Of a stretch of 8,042 nucleotides of DNA, positions 1 through 6,492 are shown one piece after another. The notes under the pieces are model-generated. The model made no database searches, was not told the DNA's origin, and saw nothing but the letters and a program-made list of their open reading frames with translations. Each line of letters starts with the position of its first letter. The stretch's first letter is position 1. Both the position numbers and the translations under genes were made by a program. Where the stretch lies: assembly GCA_015494165.1 (NCBI GenBank), contig WGBS01000183.1, forward strand, positions 1-8,042. Reading direction: 5' to 3'. This DNA comes from Gammaproteobacteria bacterium (GTDB lineage Bacteria; Pseudomonadota; Gammaproteobacteria; S144-34).

Positions 1-112
1 CAAGGCGATGGAGCGCGGGCTGCTGCTGATGGGCGCGGTGGCCCTGGTCTCGGCGGCCGCCGAGACCAGGGCCACCGCGCCCATCAGCAGCAGCCCGCGC
101 TCCATCGCCTTG
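1..112. repeat. Perfect 112-base palindrome (56 bp arms, no spacer) at the window edge
   Basis: Bases 1-56 are the exact reverse complement of bases 57-112 (56 of 56 match), with the centre at 56/57 in TCTCGGCGG/CCGCCGAGA. It begins at the first base of the window, so the mirrored region may have been cut there. Arm 57-112 is normal M48 coding sequence read on the minus strand; arm 1-56 reads the same peptide (MERGLLLMGAVALVS) on the plus strand. A protein-coding arm mirrored perfectly around a zero-length spacer is not expected of a terminator or operator. The simplest reading is a fold-back chimera or assembly artefact at a contig end. Confidence 0.95.
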
Positions 113-630
113 GCGCCGTGGCGCGCGGCGGCGTGCACGATCTCGTGGCCCAGCACCGCGGCGAGCTCGGCCTCGTCCTCAAGGATGTAGAGCAGGCCGC
201 GGTTGACGGCGATCTTGCCGCCGGGCAGCGCCCAGGCGTTGGGCTCGGAGTCGTTGACGACCGTGAACTCGTAGGGCAGCCGCCGGTCCGCGACCGCCGC
301 CAGCCTCCCGCCGACCTCGCGCACGTAGGCGACCACGCCGGGGTCGGCCACGTAGTCGCCGCCCTGCATCTGCCGCGCCGGAAGGTAGTTCTCCTTCCCG
401 AGCTCGATCTCCATCGACTCGGGGATGAGGCGCAGCTCCTCCTTGCCCGTGACCGGGTTGGTGGCGCAGCCGGCGAGCGCAGCGAGCGCCGCGGCCGCGA
501 GGGCGGCCACGGCGCGGCGGGCGCGTGCGCGCCAGCCGCACCCGCGCGCCGCTCCGGGCCGGAGCTCGTGGCGGGTCCGCACCGACACCGCGGCCGTGGC
601 GACCGTCGACCCCGTGGAGCCGTGCATCAT
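1..630 (-). CDS. M48 family metallopeptidase lipoprotein, C-terminus missing
   Basis: This is a zinc metallopeptidase of the M48 (Ste24/Oma1/BepA-like) family, expected to be anchored in the envelope and to act in protein quality control. From the ATG at 630, residues 33-54 are an arginine-rich n-region and an Ala/Leu core ending in the lipobox LAGC (lipid-bearing Cys55). The family-typical NPVTGKEEL follows, then NAWALPGGKI (131-140) and the zinc helix GHEIVHAAARHGAKAMERG with His162, Glu163 and His166. The third zinc ligand, a downstream Glu, is not present. The frame stays open to base 1, but from about residue 191 the DNA is the mirror half of a perfect palindrome, so residues beyond that are probably not real. 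The start is uncertain: ATG 630, ATG 627, or GTG 588/582 are possible and none has a clear Shine-Dalgarno. A TATGAT at 631-626 overlaps the first ATG; if it were a -10 box, a GTG start would be needed. Family assignment is firm; substrate is unknown. Confidence 0.88.
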   Translation of the reverse strand, partial: MMHGSTGSTVATAAVSVRTRHELRPGAARGCGWRARARRAVAALAAAALAALAGCATNPVTGKEELRLIPESMEIELGKENYLPARQMQGGDYVADPGVVAYVREVGGRLAAVADRRLPYEFTVVNDSEPNAWALPGGKIAVNRGLLYILEDEAELAAVLGHEIVHAAARHGAKAMERGLLLMGAVALVSAAAETRATAPISSSPRSIAL

Positions 631-654
631 AGACGCCGGATATCGTATCGCAGG

Positions 655-681
655 AAAACGCCGCGGACGGAGCGCCGCGTT
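655..681 (-). terminator. Possible weak intrinsic terminator after the 1480-residue gene
   Basis: In the 85-base gap between the giant gene (stop at 718-716) and the M48 gene, the minus strand reads CGCGG, an 8-base loop, CCGCG, then GCG and four T residues. An alternative outer stem pairs AACGC with GCGTT. The stem is short and the T run only four long, so this may be chance in GC-rich DNA. If real, it separates the M48 gene from the upstream operon. Confidence 0.22.
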
Positions 682-715
682 CGCCGCTGGCGGAGGCTCG
701 CGACACCCGCCCGGC

Positions 716-3700
716 TCACGGCCTGTCGCCCGCGCCGGGCGGGCGAGCGGGAAGGAAGGGCGCCATCATCGGAAAGGTTGGCCCGATGGGGCGGTAGCCC
801 TCCGGAAGCTCGAACAGGCGCTCGTCCAGCGCGGTCGCCTCGACCTTGCGCCAAGTGTACTCGACGGTTCCGCCCCCCGGCTGCCGGCGCTCGATCATGC
901 GCACGGGGAGCCCCCGCTCGTCCGTCCACAGCGTCGCCAGCGTCACGCCGTCCGCTGCGGTGATCCGGATGCGGTAGCGGCGCAGCGTCCGTCCCTCGAT
1001 CTTTTCCTCGCCCTCTAGCGCGCGCTCGATGCAGGCCGGCGGCAGGGGCTCGCTCGTGTAGGTCTTGAGTGCCGGGTTCAGCTCCCACGTCACGCCGAGG
1101 TCCTCCCGCCGCAGGACGATGGTGCCCTCGCCGTCCCCCTCCGCTGGCTCGACGCGCATGCGGCCCGGCATCGCGAACACCCGTTCGAGCATCTCGGCCC
1201 CGGTGTCACGCCAGCGCACGTGCCGCAGCGCGCGGTAAGGCGGCCCTTCATAGCGGAAGCGCCGCTCGCCGGAGGCTCCCTCCCCGCATTCCGCGTCCGG
1301 GAAGAGGAGGGCCTGGCGGCCTCCGCCCGGCCGGGGTCCCGGAGCGGGCACCCCGCGGCCTTTCCCGGCGCTGGCCGGCCCCGGCCGTGGCCTCGGCGGG
1401 GCCGCGCCGGCCCTGCGCGCCCCGGGGACGCTCGTCGCGCCCGCGCGACGGACCTCGACGGACAGGGTCGCGCGCTCGATCGCCCGGTCGACCATCCCCC
1501 GCGCCGTGCCCGCATCCGGCGTGCCAGCAGGTCCGGGACGCGCGCCCAGCCGCCCTGCCACGAGGAGCTCCGGCAGCAGGCCGGTCATGCGCCGCAGGTC
1601 CCAGTCGGCCGCCAGGCGCAGGTGCCCCATCTCCATCCCCTTCGGCAGATGCACCGCGATCGGCGTCTCGGGCCCCAGGTAGACCCCGGACCCGGGCGAG
1701 GTCTCCACCAGGATCACCAGGCGGGGCTCCTCGTGTCCCGGGAGCCACACGTTGACATATGCCCGCTCCACCACGCCCGGGCAGTGGGAAGCCCCGATGC
1801 CGCGGACGCGCACGCGCGCGCCTGCGACCAGGCGGGACACGGGACGGTCGAGATCCACTTCGAGCACCTCGAGCCGCTTGAGGTCCGAGGGCAGGGACAC
1901 GTAGCTCAGGCCGTCCACGAGGGTCGTCGCGATGTGGCCGCCGCGTGTGGGGGCGCTGCCGCCGCCCAGGGTGTGCCGGATGCCGCGCATCATGCCGGCC
2001 ATCGTGGCCATGCCGCGCAGGTAGCCCCCGTCATGGAAGGCCGGGCCGGCCGTCCTGATCAGCAGCCTCCGGTCCTCGACCCTGAGGGCCGGCAGGGACA
2101 GGTCCGACTCCCCGTCCAGCGACAGGATCTCCTCGTCACGCCGCAGCGACAGGCGCAGCTCGGCTTCCTCGACGCGGAAGGTGCGCGCGTCCGTTTCCTC
2201 GCGGCAGACGATCTCCTCGCCGCTCCGGGCCAAGATGCACGGCTCCGGTCCCGTCTCCAGGACCTCGGGCGGGAGCGGCCCGGCCTCGTCGTCCGCGGCC
2301 GCTCGCTTGCCCCGCACCGACTCGGGCAGGCCCCTCCACGGAACCGGCATGACCGGGAGACCGAACTTTTCGGCGACGGCCTCGGGAGGCAGGGCCCCGA
2401 CCAGGGCCTGGAGCCCCTTGCGGTCCAGCCCGACAGCGAGCTCGAGGCGCTCGCCATCCGAGGACAGGATCCGGGCCTGCCGGGCCGCCCCGTCCGCCGC
2501 CACCACGTGCACGGACCCGTCCGGCCGGAGCGCGAGCGCGCCGCTGCCGGCGTAGTAGATCTCGCCATAGGGGCGGTAGCAGCCCACGGTCATGTCGTGG
2601 GTCGGCGGGGGCGGCGGCTCCCCGACCTCGATATAGAACTCGCCGACGGATTTCCGGCCTCTCCCGAGGATGCAGACCTGGTGGATGCCGGGGGAAAGCG
2701 TTGCGGGCGCCTTCACCCGGATCGCGTCCTTGGAAGCCCAGGTCACGAAGAGGCGCATCCCGTCCGCGTAGCCGTCGCAGGCGCCGTCGAGCCCGAGCGC
2801 GCTGGCGTCGGACAGGTCGCTGCCACGCAGCTCGAAGTCCTGCCCGGGCACCACGTCCACCGCGACGAGCCCCCGCTGTCCCTGCTCGCCCGGGAGATAC
2901 TCGAGCAGGGGCACACGGCGGCACCAAGCGAGCACCGAGGCGTAGGCCAGTCCCCCGAGGGCCTTGCGGCCCGGCTCGCTCACGTAGCCCGCGGGCAGGT
3001 GCACCGGCGCCCCGCTGGCGCGGGGGGCGTGGCCCGCCGCGGCCAGGAAGGAGGGGATCTCGCTGCCATCGGGGGCGAGCGGGCGCTCGCGGTTGATGCC
3101 CTTCCATTCGGGCGGCGTGCCGGCGTAGGCCATCGAGGCGAGATAGGCGCAGGCTGCGATGTCCGAGGGATCGGGCGAGCCGCGCAGGCGCCGGGCGAGG
3201 GTCACGGCCCGCTCCTGCCAGTATTGCGGCGCAGCGCGGCTGAAGAAGCCGTATAGGCTGCGCTTGTCGCGGCCCTCCGGGTGCACGTCGGGGAGCGCGT
3301 CCAGGTCCACGGGAGGAAGGTAGCGCGCGGGTCTGGCCTGGAAGTTTCCGGGGCGGAAGCGCAAGGTCCGCTTCCGCCCGTCGGGGTCCTCATCGCCGGT
3401 GTCCAGGAGCCCGGAGAAGTCGAGTGTCGGAAGGGCGCGGCCGTCGGCCAGCTCCGTTCCCATCGGCTTCGTCTTCTGCCGGATCCACAGCGCGGTCTCG
3501 ATCCGCTTGAGCTCGCGCGCGAAGCGCCGCCAGGCGAGGCGGGGCTTCTCGACGCCGAACAGGTAGCGCTGGGCCAGCTCCGCGCCGGCCCCGACCACGT
3601 TCGCCGCCCATGCCGCGAAGCCCGCGAGCTTGTGGACCAGGCCCTCCTGCGGCAGCGGCCACGCCTCGTGCATGCTGGCATTGGTGACGTAGGTGTCGAA

Positions 3701-5158
3701 GCAATGGGCGGCCAGCTCGCCTTCGAAGGTCTCGGCGCGGCGTGGGTCGAGCGGGATGCCCAGCGCCCCGTAGCGGCCCTCCCCGTTGTCCCCGAGCGCG
3801 CGGATGACCTCCGACCAGCCCGCGCGCGCGCAGCGGATCATGTCGCGCACGTGCACCGGCGCCTCCAGCGGAACCGTCTCGGGAAAGCCGTAACGCGGCC
3901 CGCCGTACCTGCCCCACACCAGCGGGAAGAGCACGTGGTCGCCGGCGCCCCCCTCGAGCTGTCCGCTGGACAGGTGGCGGTAGGCGATCGGTGCCGCCTG
4001 GAGCAGGTCCACCTCGCCCAGCCGGATCAGCACGTCGTCCATCTGGCCCCGCAAACGGTGGAGGGCCTGCCTTGCGGCCCTCCAGGCGGTGCTGAGCGGT
4101 CCGCTGCTCAGCAGGAAGTTGGACAGCTCCCTCGGCGATCCCTCGAAAGTTGCGGGCAGGCTGCGGCGCAGGGCCTCGGCGCGACGCCCTTCGAGCTTGC
4201 TTATCCGCTCCCAGGCCTTGCGGGCAGTATCCGAGGTTCCACCGCGTCGCCAGCGAATGCGGATCGAGGGGGCGCTGAGGGGGTCGGCCATGAGGACGCG
4301 CGGAAGGCCCGAGGCGGTGTAGGCGTGCAGGACGCTCTCGGAGCCGTGGATCATGCCCGACAGGATGCCGACGTAGAACAGGATGTCGGGATCGGTGCTC
4401 GCGAGCCCTTCGTAGTCCCCGCTTCCCCAGCGTTCCCACATGTGCCCCGTCGACCACCGGTCGGCCAGGAAGTGCTGGGCGAATCCCTCGTAGGCGAGGG
4501 CCATGTACTCGGCCTCGCGCACGTGGTCGGCGTAGGCCTCGAACGCGTCCGGGTGCCGCTGGAGCCGCTCGCGCAGGCGGCGGGCGCGGCGCGCCTGGGC
4601 GAGCGCGATCCCATGGAGATGCCGGTAGTTGAGCGTCGCCTGCGTGCCGAAGTGCGAGGCGTTGAGGCCGGCGCCCAGCCACCAGGCGAAGTTGTGGCAG
4701 TGCTCGCGCCCCTTGGCGTGCGCGGGCAGGGCGGGGCAGAGGCGGTTGCGGTTGATCCAGTCGTAGATCGTGTAGCTGAAGTCGGGCAGGCCGGCGAACA
4801 TCACCGGCGAGGGCAGCGCGCGGCGCACGAGCCCGTCTCTCACCGTGACGTGCCCGGCCCCGGGGTTGGATGCGTCTTTCCGGAAGACCGTGGCGTTGAG
4901 GTCGATCACCTCCCAGTCGAGTTCGAGCAGCCCGTCGAGCCCCAACGAGTGCAGAGCCAGGGCGGCGATCTCGGCGTGCTCGTTGCCGCGGAGTTCCACC
5001 CCGAACGGCCCGCCCACTCGCGGCGGGTCGTGGTAGAGCGAACGCCAGTCCGCCGCTCCGAGGCCACCGATCACCTCCGTCTCCCAGCCCCAGGCGGCGG
5101 CGCCCAGCAGGAGCAGCCAGGCGGCGAGGAGCCGTTTCAGGGTGAGCTTGGCAGGCAT
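716..5158 (-). CDS. Secreted 1480-aa multidomain protein: PLC/P1-nuclease-like metallohydrolase + Ig-like + tail + LolA-like domain
   Basis: The start MPAKLTLKRL opens a signal peptide (1-22); cleavage after AAA would leave Trp23 (WGWETEV) as the mature N-terminus. In zinc phospholipase C and S1/P1 nucleases the N-terminal Trp binds zinc. Other candidate ligands are His61 (NEHAEI), Asp126, His169 (NASHF), His229/Asp233/His239 (HFLADRWSTGH) and His271. The 229/233/239 spacing equals His118/Asp122/His128 of Bacillus cereus PLC. Residues 290-765 are mostly helical and unassigned. Residues 765-846 look like an IPT/TIG Ig fold, followed by a PPPPP linker. Residues 859-1239 match the protein encoded at 6493-8042; 1240-1298 are a Pro/Gly/Arg linker; 1299-1460 are a LolA-like / DUF4412-type domain matching the protein at 5702-6388. 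The start overlaps the upstream gene by 22 bases and has no Shine-Dalgarno at normal distance (GAGGT is 21 bases away), so translational coupling is likely. An in-frame extension to 5497 exists but lacks a signal peptide. The gene is certain; enzyme activity is inferred. Confidence 0.85.
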   Translation of the reverse strand: MPAKLTLKRLLAAWLLLLGAAAWGWETEVIGGLGAADWRSLYHDPPRVGGPFGVELRGNEHAEIAALALHSLGLDGLLELDWEVIDLNATVFRKDASNPGAGHVTVRDGLVRRALPSPVMFAGLPDFSYTIYDWINRNRLCPALPAHAKGREHCHNFAWWLGAGLNASHFGTQATLNYRHLHGIALAQARRARRLRERLQRHPDAFEAYADHVREAEYMALAYEGFAQHFLADRWSTGHMWERWGSGDYEGLASTDPDILFYVGILSGMIHGSESVLHAYTASGLPRVLMADPLSAPSIRIRWRRGGTSDTARKAWERISKLEGRRAEALRRSLPATFEGSPRELSNFLLSSGPLSTAWRAARQALHRLRGQMDDVLIRLGEVDLLQAAPIAYRHLSSGQLEGGAGDHVLFPLVWGRYGGPRYGFPETVPLEAPVHVRDMIRCARAGWSEVIRALGDNGEGRYGALGIPLDPRRAETFEGELAAHCFDTYVTNASMHEAWPLPQEGLVHKLAGFAAWAANVVGAGAELAQRYLFGVEKPRLAWRRFARELKRIETALWIRQKTKPMGTELADGRALPTLDFSGLLDTGDEDPDGRKRTLRFRPGNFQARPARYLPPVDLDALPDVHPEGRDKRSLYGFFSRAAPQYWQERAVTLARRLRGSPDPSDIAACAYLASMAYAGTPPEWKGINRERPLAPDGSEIPSFLAAAGHAPRASGAPVHLPAGYVSEPGRKALGGLAYASVLAWCRRVPLLEYLPGEQGQRGLVAVDVVPGQDFELRGSDLSDASALGLDGACDGYADGMRLFVTWASKDAIRVKAPATLSPGIHQVCILGRGRKSVGEFYIEVGEPPPPPTHDMTVGCYRPYGEIYYAGSGALALRPDGSVHVVAADGAARQARILSSDGERLELAVGLDRKGLQALVGALPPEAVAEKFGLPVMPVPWRGLPESVRGKRAAADDEAGPLPPEVLETGPEPCILARSGEEIVCREETDARTFRVEEAELRLSLRRDEEILSLDGESDLSLPALRVEDRRLLIRTAGPAFHDGGYLRGMATMAGMMRGIRHTLGGGSAPTRGGHIATTLVDGLSYVSLPSDLKRLEVLEVDLDRPVSRLVAGARVRVRGIGASHCPGVVERAYVNVWLPGHEEPRLVILVETSPGSGVYLGPETPIAVHLPKGMEMGHLRLAADWDLRRMTGLLPELLVAGRLGARPGPAGTPDAGTARGMVDRAIERATLSVEVRRAGATSVPGARRAGAAPPRPRPGPASAGKGRGVPAPGPRPGGGRQALLFPDAECGEGASGERRFRYEGPPYRALRHVRWRDTGAEMLERVFAMPGRMRVEPAEGDGEGTIVLRREDLGVTWELNPALKTYTSEPLPPACIERALEGEEKIEGRTLRRYRIRITAADGVTLATLWTDERGLPVRMIERRQPGGGTVEYTWRKVEATALDERLFELPEGYRPIGPTFPMMAPFLPARPPGAGDRP

Positions 5159-5634
5159 GGGGCGTCGAGATCGAGATAGACCTCGGAAAAGGCCGCGAGG
5201 AGCCCGGCCAGGTCCGAGGCGTCGCCGGCCCGCCGGCGGAAGGCTTCCCGGCAGGGCGCGGGGCAGGCCGTGGCGTTCGCCATGCAGGCGTGGACGGACG
5301 CCGCGGTGGGGTTCTGCAGCCTGTCCACGCAGCTCCGGAACTGGTCCACGCAGTCGCCCCACTGCGCGACAGCGTCGTCCAGCTCCGGATCGACGAGCAA
5401 GACCAGATCGCTCGGACCGACGGACAGGGCCGCCAGGGGCCGGCAGGGCCTGCGCTCGCAGTGGTCCGGCTCCCACGGGCGGACCGGCGGCTTCCACAGG
5501 GCCGGCCTTTCGGAAACGGGCGTGCCCCTGTCACGGCCGACGAAGGTGAAGGCGAGCCAGCCGCCCACCGCAAGCAGCAGCACGAGGGCCGCTGTCAGGA
5601 GCGTTCGTGCCAGCCCACGGCGCATCGGTCGCAT
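5137..5634 (-). CDS. Small membrane-anchored protein with eight cysteines, function unknown
   Basis: This 165-residue protein is not recognised. It starts MRPMRRGLAR, a positively charged n-region, followed by one hydrophobic helix (about 11-32) with no clear signal peptidase site, so it is probably a type II anchored protein with its body in the periplasm. The soluble part has cysteines at 59, 64, 95, 102, 117, 124, 128 and 160, an even number consistent with disulfides, and a Pro/Trp-rich stretch (44-56) next to the membrane. ATG 5634 and ATG 5625 are both possible starts; neither has a strong Shine-Dalgarno. The gene begins 67 bases after the LolA-like gene and its last 22 bases overlap the start of the 1480-residue gene, so the two are likely co-translated. 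A dedicated partner or folding factor for the giant secreted protein is possible, but there is no visible similarity to lipase chaperones. Confidence 0.75.
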   Translation of the reverse strand: MRPMRRGLARTLLTAALVLLLAVGGWLAFTFVGRDRGTPVSERPALWKPPVRPWEPDHCERRPCRPLAALSVGPSDLVLLVDPELDDAVAQWGDCVDQFRSCVDRLQNPTAASVHACMANATACPAPCREAFRRRAGDASDLAGLLAAFSEVYLDLDAPCLPSSP

Positions 5635-5701
5635 CGGCAGACCAGCCCGCTTTTACTCCAATGCGGAACGCGCCTGGCGTGTGCCCGGCCGGCCGCCTCC
5701 C

Positions 5702-6388
5702 TCAGGGCTGGGGCTGCATCCCCATGCCGGGCGGTGCCATCGGCCCCGGGCCCATCGGCATGCCGGCCGGGAACGGGCGGTAGCCGGGCGGCAGCTCGAA
5801 GAGCTTCTCGTCCAGCTTGCCGACCTTGATCCGCTCCCAGACGACCTCGGTCTTCAGGGTCCCGCCGCCCGGCATGGGGGTGAGCTGGACCATGCGGTGC
5901 GGGATGCCGCGCTCGTCCTCCCAGAGCGTGCCCGTCACCTTGCCTTCGCCGGTCTCCATCTCGTAGCGGTAGCGCCGCAGGCGCCGGCCTCCGACCGTCT
6001 CCACGCCCTCCAGGGTCTTGCGGATGCGGGGGCGGTGGTGGGGCTGCTCCATGAAGGCCTGCATCTGCGGGAACAGCACCCACTGCACGCCGAGGTCCTC
6101 GCGTTCGATGACGACGCCCGGCATCAGGCTCACGGCCCCCGCTGGAGGGGTCCCGCCCGCGCCGGCCGGCGGCGTCTGCATCTCAAGGCGCCGGCGCCCC
6201 GGCATCACGAAGACCCGCTGCACCGTCTCGCTGCCCGCGGCGCGCGTGCGCTGGACGGCCGTGTAGGGCGGACCCTCGTACGAGAACCGCTCCTCCTTCG
6301 AAGCTTTCGAGGCGCCGAGGGCCGCCGGCGGCCCCGCCAGCAGCGCCAGCAGCGACGCTAGGGTCAGTCCGCGTGCGAAGGTGGCCAT
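5702..6388 (-). CDS. Secreted LolA-like / DUF4412-type domain protein
   Basis: This 228-residue protein has a signal peptide (MATFARG, then a Leu/Ala core to about residue 26, ending AALGA). The rest is one domain of the LolA-like / DUF4412 type: RFSYEGPPY (34-42), RVFVMPGRRRLE (58-69), EREDLGVQW (95-103), TLEGVETVGGRRLRRY (125-140), TLWEDERGIPHRM (154-166) and LDEKLFELPPGYRP (192-205). This family's beta-sheet fold usually carries or senses lipids or lipoproteins in the periplasm; the ligand here is unknown. Every one of these motifs recurs in the C-terminal domain of the 1480-residue protein. The C-terminal 20 residues are rich in Met, Pro and Gly. ATG 6388 is preferred because AGGAGG lies 7 bases upstream; ATG 6394 in the same frame is the alternative. 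A longer in-frame opening to 7279 is the antisense-like shadow of the upstream gene and has no start signal. Confidence 0.85.
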   Translation of the reverse strand: MATFARGLTLASLLALLAGPPAALGASKASKEERFSYEGPPYTAVQRTRAAGSETVQRVFVMPGRRRLEMQTPPAGAGGTPPAGAVSLMPGVVIEREDLGVQWVLFPQMQAFMEQPHHRPRIRKTLEGVETVGGRRLRRYRYEMETGEGKVTGTLWEDERGIPHRMVQLTPMPGGGTLKTEVVWERIKVGKLDEKLFELPPGYRPFPAGMPMGPGPMAPPGMGMQPQP

Positions 6389-6395
6389 CTCCATT

Positions 6396-6401
6396 CCTCC
6401 T
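6396..6401 (-). promoter_or_regulatory. Shine-Dalgarno AGGAGG for the LolA-like gene
   Basis: The minus strand reads GGAGAGGAGGAGGAATGGAG just before the LolA-like gene. The AGGAGG at 6401-6396 is 7 bases from ATG 6388; the overlapping AGGAGG at 6404-6399 is 4 bases from ATG 6394. It is the only consensus ribosome binding site in the window and supports the 6388 start. It also suggests this gene is translated more strongly than its neighbours. Confidence 0.7.
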
Positions 6402-6492
6402 CCTCTCCGTGCTTGTCGTCCCACCTGCCAGAGCCTGCGCCGAGGGTCGATTTGGCGCCGCGGCACGAGCTTCCGGATTCCGCCGGCGCGCA

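Noticed and set aside
1..112. The palindrome as a functional hairpin, telomere-like end or transposon terminus
   Set aside because: The arms are in-frame M48 coding sequence with a zero-length spacer and no transposase, target duplication or T tract nearby, so an artefact is more economical.
8..190. Plus-strand 60-residue frame starting MERGLLLMGAVALVS
   Set aside because: It exists only because the palindrome mirrors the M48 coding sequence onto the plus strand; beyond the palindrome it is an antisense shadow.
1220..5179. Two long plus-strand open frames (1220-3256 and 3281-5179)
   Set aside because: They lie wholly antisense to the 1480-residue gene, have no signal peptides, domains or ribosome binding sites, and show the His/Arg/Gly/Ala/Pro-biased composition expected of antisense frames in very GC-rich coding DNA.
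3390..5573. A 727-residue minus-strand open frame overlapping the giant gene
   Set aside because: Its composition is Arg/Pro/Ala low complexity with no recognisable motifs, whereas the competing frame has a signal peptide and conserved domains matching two neighbouring genes.
5137..5634. The cysteine-rich small protein as a lipase-specific foldase (Lif)
   Set aside because: It shares only an N-terminal anchor and gene position; it is much shorter than Lif proteins and shows none of their sequence character, so only the general idea of a partner protein was kept.
6454..6489. GC hairpin (9 bp with one bulge, 16-base loop) between the tail and LolA-like genes
   Set aside because: It is not followed by a T run on the minus strand, and imperfect GC stems of this size are expected by chance at this composition.
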